The notes under the pieces are model-generated. The model did not search any database and was not told the DNA's origin. It worked only from the letters and a program-made list of their open reading frames with translations. Made by a program: the position numbers and the translations under genes. A stretch of 8,595 bases of DNA, from the NCBI GenBank assembly GCA_910588635.1, contig CAJUPW010000045.1, positions 1 to 8,595 of the forward strand. The letters are read 5' to 3'. Each line of letters begins with the position of its first letter. The stretch's first letter is position 1. Shown one piece after another: positions 4,691-8,595 of the stretch. Source of the DNA: an uncultured Oscillospiraceae bacterium. Lineage in GTDB: Bacteria > Bacillota > Clostridia > Oscillospirales > Oscillospiraceae.

Positions 4691-5812
4691 ATGAAACGTA
4701 TCTTGTCGGCCGCGTTGGCGCTCGCTTTGCTGGCCATGCCATGGAATGGGGCGTCTGCCGCCGAAAGCGGGATGAATTTCGATTTTGAAGAGGACGACTC
4801 CGGTTTTCTCCCCATTTTTGCCGACCTGCCGGCGGTGGAAGGAACGGAGGAATTTTATGAGCTGGAGTATGGCCATCGGGATGTTCCGGTGGAGGGGGCG
4901 GGAAAGGGGCTGTTCCTCTCCGGCAACAACCACAGCGACGATCTGTTCATGGGGTACTATAAGGAACTGGACGGCCTGACGCCGGGAGAGCGCTATGTGT
5001 TCCGGGTCACCTTCCAGCTGGCCACCGATGTGGAGTCGGGGATGATCGGGATCGGCGGTTCGCCAGGGTCCTCCGTATGTGTAAAAGGGGGCGTCACCGC
5101 GCAGAAACCCGCTGCCGCAGAGACAGAGGAGCGGTATTACCGCCTGAATCTGGACAAGGGAAACCAGAGTACGGGCGGCGCGGATATGGCCGTGATCGGC
5201 GATATGGAAAAATACGACTCCCAGCGGCCCGGCGTATATGAGTTTAAGTCCTTCGACTTTACGGCGGAGGCCGTGCCGGGGAAGGATGGCAGGGTGTATC
5301 TGATCCTGGGCACCGACTCCGGGTTCGAGGGGACCAGCTCCTGGTATGTGGATCATATTTCGGTACAGTGGGTGGAAAAGCGAAATGAAACCATCACCAG
5401 GGCGGAGGCCGTTCAGCTGCTCTACGACGCCGCCTCTGCCGGGCCGGCGGACGGCCCCGCGTTCCGGGATGTGGACCTCTCCTCGCCTTATTGGTATGCC
5501 CTGGGCTGGGCCCAAAGCAGCGGGTATATCTCCGGGCGCGGCGGCGGATGTTTCGCGCCGAATGACCGCCTGACCGTGGAACAGGCCATGTCCATCCTCT
5601 ATCGGTACGCGGACAGCCCGGAGGACATTTTGCCTATGGACCTGCCGGGAGTTTCTTCATGGGCAGAGCGAAGCATGGCATGGGGGCTTCAGCGGGAGCT
5701 GATTCAGGAGGACGGCCTCACCGGCCACGGGGGCGCTATTGTCAAAAGCGCTTACGTGGAGGCGCTGGAAAAAACAGTCAGCCTATACGGCGGGACAGAA
5801 GCTTCTCGGTAA
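4691..5812 (+). CDS. Secreted SLH-domain protein with a beta-rich N-terminal domain
   Basis: A predicted 373-residue exported protein. Residues 1-23 are a signal peptide (MKRILSAALALALLA..., cut after ASA). Residues about 27-228 form one domain rich in Gly, Asp and aromatic residues, with SGNNHSDDLFMGYYKEL, GIGGSPGSSVCVKGG, DKGNQSTGGADM and GTDSGFEGTSSWYVDHISVQ; this pattern recurs in unassigned exported proteins of many bacteria and suggests a jelly-roll or carbohydrate-binding fold. Residues about 233-365 are SLH-like: ITRAEAVQLLYDAA...FRDVDLSSPYWYALGWAQSSGYISG...FAPNDRLTVEQAMSILYRYA, then a degenerate unit. SLH domains anchor proteins to pyruvylated secondary wall polymer. ATG 4691 follows AGGAGGGATCACG. 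It stands divergent to the deacetylase. The partner or ligand of the N-terminal domain is unknown. Confidence 0.82.
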   Translation: MKRILSAALALALLAMPWNGASAAESGMNFDFEEDDSGFLPIFADLPAVEGTEEFYELEYGHRDVPVEGAGKGLFLSGNNHSDDLFMGYYKELDGLTPGERYVFRVTFQLATDVESGMIGIGGSPGSSVCVKGGVTAQKPAAAETEERYYRLNLDKGNQSTGGADMAVIGDMEKYDSQRPGVYEFKSFDFTAEAVPGKDGRVYLILGTDSGFEGTSSWYVDHISVQWVEKRNETITRAEAVQLLYDAASAGPADGPAFRDVDLSSPYWYALGWAQSSGYISGRGGGCFAPNDRLTVEQAMSILYRYADSPEDILPMDLPGVSSWAERSMAWGLQRELIQEDGLTGHGGAIVKSAYVEALEKTVSLYGGTEASR

Positions 5813-5879
5813 GCCGCCGCTTTCGGGGCAGAGACATAAAAATACTTTCCCGTTTTGACCGGCCGGGGGCTTGTCCGAT

Positions 5880-6203
5880 TCAGAGGTCATCCATACTCCG
5901 CAGATAGGTCTCGGCGCCGTAGCGCAGACAGCGCTGGAGCCGCCGCTCCCCCCGCTTGATGGTGCGGGAGACGGTGGACTTGTCCACCCCCAGGGACTCG
6001 CTGATTTCCCGCATGTTCTTGCCCTCGGCGTAGTACAGCAGCATCATCTGCCGCTGCTTGGAGGTGACATCCTCCCGCAGGCAGCGGATCAGGTTGCGCT
6101 TCAGCCGGCTGATCTCCTGGCTGTTGTCCGCGGCGATCTGCCGGGAATACATGGCCATGTCGGCGGCGTAGAGCTTGCCCTTTCTATATCGTGTATTTGG
6201 CAT
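5880..6203 (-). CDS. Small sigma-70 region 4-like HTH protein
   Basis: A 107-residue protein. Residues about 46-95 (TSKQRQMMLLYYAEGKNMRE, then ISESLGVDKSTVSRTIKRGERRLQ) have the layout of sigma region 4: a helix with RQxxLLYYxEG, then a helix-turn-helix with recognition helix KSTVSRTIKRG. No region 2 is present, so it cannot serve as a complete sigma factor; it more likely binds DNA at -35-like sites or acts as an auxiliary regulator. The N terminus (MPNTRYRKGKLYAADMAMYS) is basic. The start overlaps the end of the coiled-coil gene by 20 bases, with AGGGGGT about 10 bases upstream, so translation is probably coupled. It is the last gene of the three-gene minus-strand operon. Similar small proteins occur in prophages and integrative elements of Clostridia. 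Confidence 0.75.
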   Translation of the reverse strand: MPNTRYRKGKLYAADMAMYSRQIAADNSQEISRLKRNLIRCLREDVTSKQRQMMLLYYAEGKNMREISESLGVDKSTVSRTIKRGERRLQRCLRYGAETYLRSMDDL

Positions 6204-6417
6204 TCCGGCGATACCCCCTGTCGTAATAGCGCCCGGTCAAGACCGCCAGCTCGTTGGCCTCCCGCAGCATGGTGGACAGCATTCGGATGCGGTCCTGGAG
6301 CTGGCAGCGCTGATCGGCGTTGGACGTGTGCTCCAGTTTATCCTCCAGCTGCCAGATACGCAGGTCCAGCGCGTGGGCGTGGGCCCGGTACTCCAGCGAT
6401 AATTCAGCTAACGTCAT
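6184..6417 (-). CDS. 77-residue coiled-coil protein
   Basis: Begins MTLAELSLEYRAHAHALDLR and is almost wholly alpha-helical: residues about 5-60 show heptad-like leucine spacing and many charged residues (LDLRIWQLEDKLEH...LQDRIRMLSTMLREANELAVL), followed by a basic aromatic tail (GRYYDRGYRRNAKYTI). It probably dimerises, and might partner the sigma-like protein encoded next. A GAGGAGGGAACACC ribosome site precedes ATG 6417. Its start overlaps the end of the zinc-ribbon frame by 14 bases and its end overlaps the sigma-like gene by 20 bases, a compact co-translated operon. I know of small proteins with the same YYDRGYxRNxxYT ending in gut Clostridia, but no function. Confidence 0.7.
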   Translation of the reverse strand: MTLAELSLEYRAHAHALDLRIWQLEDKLEHTSNADQRCQLQDRIRMLSTMLREANELAVLTGRYYDRGYRRNAKYTI

Positions 6418-6584
6418 GGTGTTCCCTCCTCAGTGTATAACGGTTCAGACACCGGGCGCACAACCGCCCGTCCCGGTCGTTTTGATACTGCTCCCCGCCG
6501 CACCGGGGGCAGAGCCAGGCCGGGCGCCGGGCCTGGATATCCCGTAGGGGCGGGGCGAAAAAAATTTGTTTTTTTACTTGACAT
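6404..6584 (-). CDS. Zinc-ribbon small protein, frame apparently shifted by one base
   Basis: An ATG at 6584 with AAAGGA upstream opens MSSKKTNFF, then runs through A7 and T7 homopolymers. In that frame the product continues as Pro/Ala/Arg-rich sequence to a TGA overlapping the next ATG. In the +1 frame after the T7 the same DNA reads APPLRDIQARRPAWLCPRCG, then GEQYQNDRDGRLCARCLNRY, with C-x2-C...C-x2-C spaced as in a zinc ribbon, ending at 6404. The span is 181 bases, one more than a whole number of codons, so removing one base from a homopolymer would fuse a good start to the ribbon (about 59 residues). Either a sequencing or assembly error, a real frameshift, or slippage at A7/T7 explains this. 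It is first in the operon with the coiled-coil and sigma-like genes. A nucleic-acid or protein-binding role is plausible. Confidence 0.5.
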
Positions 6585-6606
6585 ACCGTCCTTTCTTTGC
6601 TATAAT
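6578..6606 (+). promoter_or_regulatory. Consensus promoter of the tRNA-Thr/tRNA-Tyr operon
   Basis: TTGACA (6578-6583), a 17-base spacer and TATAAT (6601-6606) match the sigma-A consensus perfectly. The start would be near 6613, about 25 bases before tRNA-Thr. The -35 overlaps the ATG (6582-6584) and the spacer overlaps the ribosome site of the divergent zinc-ribbon gene, so the two transcription units share this DNA. Confidence 0.9.
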
Positions 6607-6637
6607 AGCGTTCGCTGTTGGTGGACAGCCGCCATGT

Positions 6638-6713
6638 GCTGGTGTAGCTCAGCCGGTAGAGCAGCTGATTTGTAATCAGCAGGTCGGGGGTTCAAATCCG
6701 TCCACCAGCTCCA
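6638..6713 (+). tRNA. tRNA-Thr (anticodon TGT)
   Basis: A 76-base tRNA. The acceptor is GCTGGTG with CACCAGC, discriminator T and encoded CCA. The D arm contains GCTCAGCCGGTAGAGC. The anticodon arm is GCTGA-TTTGTAA-TCAGC with TGT, reading ACA codons (and others by wobble). The T arm GGGGG-TTCAAAT-CCGTC has one G-G mismatch and one G-U in the stem. It is first in a two-tRNA operon. Confidence 0.95.
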
Positions 6714-6717
6714 CATC

Positions 6718-6838
6718 GACACAAGCTCCGGATCGCTCGCTTTCGTGCAGGCACGAAAGCTCGTTCCCTTCGCTGTGTCTCCTTTCCAATTCGAACCCGC
6801 TGCGCTGGGGTTCGAGTTGGGGCCGCCCGAAGGGCGGC
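6718..6838. repeat. Three hairpin-forming inverted repeats in the tRNA spacer
   Basis: The spacer between the two tRNA genes consists of three palindromes. First, GCTTTCGTGC (6739-6748) with GCACGAAAGC (6751-6760) around a 2-base loop, enclosed by GACACA (6718-6723) and TGTGTC (6774-6779). Second, a 13-base arm at 6786-6798 (CCAATTCGAACCC) pairs with 6808-6820 with one wobble. Third, GCCGCCC (6822-6828) with GGGCGGC (6832-6838) around GAA. They could be cleavage signals between the tRNAs or a REP-like insertion; none has a T-run. Confidence 0.75.
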
Positions 6839-6854
6839 AGCGACAACTTAATCT

Positions 6855-6939
6855 GGAGGAGTTCCCGAGTGGCCAAAGGGGGCAGACTGTAAATCTGTTG
6901 CGTTTCGCTTCGGTGGTTCGAATCCACCCTCCTCCACCA
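6855..6939 (+). tRNA. tRNA-Tyr (anticodon GTA)
   Basis: An 85-base class II tRNA reading UAU and UAC. The acceptor is GGAGGAG with CTCCTCC, discriminator A and encoded CCA. The anticodon arm is GCAGA-CTGTAAA-TCTGT with GTA. The variable arm is long (TGCGTTTCGCTTC region), and the T arm is GGTGG-TTCGAAT-CCACC. It shares the promoter at 6578 with tRNA-Thr and is followed at once by a terminator. Confidence 0.95.
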
Positions 6940-6942
6940 CAT

Positions 6943-6978
6943 CGCCGCAAGCGTCATATCGCTTGCGGCGGTTTTTTT
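6943..6978 (+). terminator. Terminator of the tRNA operon
   Basis: CGCCGCAAGCG (6943-6953) pairs perfectly with CGCTTGCGGCG (6960-6970) around a 6-base loop, and seven T follow after one G (6972-6978). It begins 3 bases after the tRNA-Tyr CCA. Confidence 0.93.
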
Positions 6979-7057
6979 AAAGCCGCGGCCCGCTCATCCG
7001 CTGCGGCGCCTTTCCAATTTGAACCCGCTTACCCGCAAAGGACGAGGCGCATTAGAA

Positions 7058-7095
7058 AAGCGCAGTTATAGAACACCTGTTCTATAACTGCGCTT
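7058..7095. repeat. Perfect palindrome with 18-base arms
   Basis: AAGCGCAGTTATAGAACA (7058-7075) is followed by CC and then the exact reverse complement (7078-7095). The centre contains GAAC-N4-GTTC. It sits in a non-coding stretch (6979-7212) that otherwise shows only the 21-base repeat copy. There is no T-run on the plus strand and only a weak one on the minus strand, and both neighbouring units already have terminators. Confidence 0.85.
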
Positions 7096-7212
7096 AGAAT
7101 ACCCTTTTCCCTGAAAAATGTCAACCTCAAAACTGGAACATATTTTCGATCTTGGGCCGGTTTAAGGGACTATACAGATTGGAATTTCCGCCGGCGCGGC
7201 TTGAAACAGTCC

Positions 7213-7249
7213 AAAAAAACGGCTCCCCGGCCTTAGGCCGGAGAGCCGT
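7213..7249 (-). terminator. Terminator of the P-loop protein gene
   Basis: ACGGCTCTCCGGCC (7236-7249 read on the minus strand) pairs with GGCCGGGGAGCCGT (7219-7232) around a 3-base loop, with one wobble, and a seven-T run (7213-7219) follows on the minus strand. It begins about 15 bases past the stop at 7264. Confidence 0.9.
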
Positions 7250-7263
7250 TGGTAATCGTGGGC

Positions 7264-7674
7264 TTAAAAATACTTCTTTACACCTTCAGGGGCAAGAGAG
7301 GCGTCGTCGCTGATGGTGATGGTGAACTTGATGTTGTGCCGCTCAGCGAACTTGTTCAGCCAGTCCAGGAACAACTCAGTTTCGTTGTCGCAGTCGCCGC
7401 CGACAATCTTGGTAAGGCTGTCGATAAAGATGTGGGTGATGTCGTAGTTGCCGGCGTACATGCCGCTGATAAAGCCTTTCAGGGCGGTATAGTCGGCGAT
7501 GTCGTACTCGCTGGCCTCCACCAGGCGGATATGATAATGGATGTCGAAGGTCAGCTTGTTGCCTTTCTCAATGCACACTACGTTGCCATGCTCGGTCTGA
7601 ACGGCGTTGTTAATCAGCTCAATCACGTTTTTGGTCTTGCCGGAACCCTTTTTACCCATAATAACACGAATCAT
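7264..7674 (-). CDS. Small P-loop NTPase-like protein of unknown role
   Basis: A predicted 136-residue cytoplasmic protein. The Walker A motif GKKGSGKT lies at 7-14 directly after a first beta strand (MIRVIM). A Walker B-like strand HIFIDSLTKI ends in D85, and a further strand FTITISDD (117-124) may be the sensor region. The core thus fits a minimal RecA/AAA-type nucleotide-binding fold, but nothing outside the core suggests a motor, helicase or kinase domain, and the length is far below PilT-type ATPases. The start is ATG 7674, not the GTG three codons upstream, because that GTG is part of the AAGGAGTG ribosome site. The gene stands alone between its own promoter and terminator, is AT-richer than the central genes and is divergent from the recombinase. 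Similar short P-loop proteins occur in other Clostridia without assigned function. Confidence 0.75.
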   Translation of the reverse strand: MIRVIMGKKGSGKTKNVIELINNAVQTEHGNVVCIEKGNKLTFDIHYHIRLVEASEYDIADYTALKGFISGMYAGNYDITHIFIDSLTKIVGGDCDNETELFLDWLNKFAERHNIKFTITISDDASLAPEGVKKYF

Positions 7675-7706
7675 GTGTATCACTCCTTACTGATTTGACA
7701 TTGGGG

Positions 7707-7751
7707 TAAACGCCCTCTGTTTATTTATACTCTACCATATTGCGGCGTTTA
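7707..7751. promoter_or_regulatory. Inverted repeat around the P-loop gene promoter
   Basis: TAAACGCC (7707-7714) and GGCGTTTA (7744-7751) are perfect 8-base inverted repeats 29 bases apart. They enclose the -10 box and most of the spacer of the minus-strand promoter. The layout suits a repressor operator or mRNA leader structure. An 8-base match of this kind could be chance. Confidence 0.35.
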
Positions 7752-7757
7752 TTTCAA
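7729..7757 (-). promoter_or_regulatory. Promoter for the P-loop protein gene
   Basis: On the minus strand there is TTGAAA (7752-7757), a 17-base spacer and TAGAGT (7729-7734). The leader would be about 48 bases and ends in AAGGAGTG. On the plus strand, TATAAT at 7759-7764 could be the -10 of a divergent promoter for the recombinase, but its -35 (CATATT) is poor. Confidence 0.5.
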
Positions 7758-7860
7758 CTATAATGTTCGTTAATTTTTTGAGAAATGAGATACATATGTG
7801 GACAGGCGGCGGCAGAATCTCCATAATTGAAGAAAGTTTTTAGAAAATGGAGGCTGTGTT

Positions 7861-8595
7861 ATGCGGACAATATCTTCTCTAATCGCCGATTATCTTGAAA
7901 CGGGAGAGTACGAAAAACAACTGTCGCCAGATACAATAAAGGCTTATCGCATCGATCTGCGGCAGTTTGCTGACTTTACAGAAGGTACGTGGGCTGATAA
8001 AGATATGTTGAATCAATACATCAAATATCTTAACCAGCACTTTGCCCCCCGGTCTGTCAAGCGTAAACTGGCAAGCGTGCGAGCTTTTTATCACGAGATG
8101 GAAATCAGCGGGGAACTGGAGGAGAATCCGTTTGACAAGCTCCACATCCGTATCCATTCGCCGAAGCAGCTTCCACGGATTATCCCTGAGCAGATTGTGC
8201 GGGCTCTTTTGCAATGTGCTTATGATACCTATACGCAGGGATGCCGGGAGGTCCTTCGGGATATTCTGGTGCTGGAGCTCCTGTTCGGTACTGGCCTCCG
8301 GGTGTCGGAATTATGCGCGTTGTCGCAGGATACCTTTGTATTAAGCGACAGCGGACTTCGTCTCTTGGTCAAGGGCAAAGGGAGAAAAGAGCGTATCATT
8401 CAAATTACAACTCCCGAACTGATCCAGCTTGTGCAAACATACTGCGATGCGTTTTCCAAGGAGATTCAAAAACAAGGGATCATTCTATTTAACCGGCGGG
8501 GATACCCCCTCTCCCCACAGTCAGTCAGGCGGATTATTAATAAATATCTGTACCGAATTGGTATATCCACCCGTGTAACGCCTCATATGTTTCGT
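7861..8595 (+). CDS. Tyrosine recombinase, XerC/XerD-like, 3' end outside the window
   Basis: The frame is open from ATG 7861 to the window edge (245 codons, no stop). The N-terminal SAM-like core-binding domain covers about 5-95 (LSPDTIKAYRIDLRQFADFT ... PRSVKRKLASVRAFYHEM). The catalytic domain follows: LLFGTGLRVSELCAL with the first catalytic arginine at R147, VKGKGRKER with the active-site lysine near K173, and TPHMFR with H242 and R245 of the HxxR box. The second histidine and the tyrosine nucleophile should lie just beyond the window. Such enzymes recombine short DNA sites (chromosome dimer resolution, integration or inversion). GGAGG lies 7 bases before the ATG. The gene is more AT-rich than the central genes, and length and motif order fit a Xer-type protein rather than a phage integrase with an arm-binding domain. 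Whether it is the housekeeping Xer or an element recombinase is open; the setting favours the latter. Confidence 0.88.
   Translation, partial: MRTISSLIADYLETGEYEKQLSPDTIKAYRIDLRQFADFTEGTWADKDMLNQYIKYLNQHFAPRSVKRKLASVRAFYHEMEISGELEENPFDKLHIRIHSPKQLPRIIPEQIVRALLQCAYDTYTQGCREVLRDILVLELLFGTGLRVSELCALSQDTFVLSDSGLRLLVKGKGRKERIIQITTPELIQLVQTYCDAFSKEIQKQGIILFNRRGYPLSPQSVRRIINKYLYRIGISTRVTPHMFR

Larger units (their letters stand above)
6781..7029 (+). repeat. 21-base direct repeat flanking tRNA-Tyr
   Basis: The 21 bases at 6781-6801 (cctttccaattcgaacccgc plus t) recur at 7009-7029 with one mismatch (c to t). The first copy is the 5' arm of the second spacer hairpin; the second copy has lost its pairing partner. 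The repeats bracket tRNA-Tyr and its terminator, as a dispersed repeat family or an old duplication would. Confidence 0.6.

Noticed and set aside
4676..5515. Minus-strand open frame opposite the SLH gene (279 codons)
   Set aside because: The plus strand has a signal peptide, ribosome site and SLH repeats; the antisense frame has none of these.
6566..6957. Open frames on both strands across the two tRNA genes
   Set aside because: They run through both tRNA genes and the hairpin spacer, a classic source of false proteins.
6718..7095. Possible CRISPR array from the repeats near the tRNA genes
   Set aside because: There are only two copies of a 21-base repeat, no regular spacing and no cas genes.

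Overview
The window looks like a chromosome segment of a high-GC member of the Clostridia, probably a gut Oscillospiraceae of the Flavonifractor/Lawsonibacter/Intestinimonas type. This is inferred from GC-rich coding sequence, strong AGGAGG-like ribosome sites, CCA-encoding tRNA genes, an SLH surface protein and small proteins of a kind common in that group. Species cannot be fixed from the sequence alone. The two flanks (about 1-1000 and 7250-8595) are visibly more AT-rich than the middle and carry recombination genes, so the window is a GC-rich core between two mobile or recently acquired stretches.

Left flank: the first 40 bases are the start, on the minus strand, of a serine recombinase. 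It lies directly against a 5'-truncated IS3-family transposase (62-853, plus). This arrangement suggests that a recombinase-carrying element ends at about 41-74, inside the IS. Then come a tRNA-Ser(CGA) with its own promoter and terminator, and pyrB (aspartate carbamoyltransferase), both on the minus strand. This PyrB carries a C-terminal four-cysteine zinc domain that resembles the zinc domain of the regulatory subunit PyrI.

Centre: a relic of an XRE-type regulator is followed by a near-consensus promoter and a secreted Cys/His-rich protein with an internal duplication. Next is a CmpB-type membrane protein whose Shine-Dalgarno lies in the 3' arm of the preceding terminator. A bidirectional terminator separates this plus-strand pair from a minus-strand pair: a 56-residue membrane protein and a NodB polysaccharide deacetylase. 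Divergent from the deacetylase is an SLH-domain protein with an unrecognised N-terminal domain. Deacetylase, SLH protein and CmpB-like protein all point to the cell envelope, but no shared pathway can be proved.

Right part: a tightly overlapping minus-strand operon encodes a zinc-ribbon protein (frame apparently broken by one base at a homopolymer), a 77-residue coiled-coil protein and a sigma-region-4-like HTH protein. Its 5' end overlaps a perfect TTGACA-17-TATAAT promoter that drives a divergent tRNA-Thr(TGT) - tRNA-Tyr(GTA) operon. The tRNA spacer holds three strong hairpins, and one arm of it recurs after the operon terminator. A perfect 18-bp-arm palindrome follows in a non-coding stretch. 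The AT-richer end holds a 136-residue P-loop protein (minus) and, divergent to it, a tyrosine recombinase (plus) that runs off the window just after its HxxR motif.
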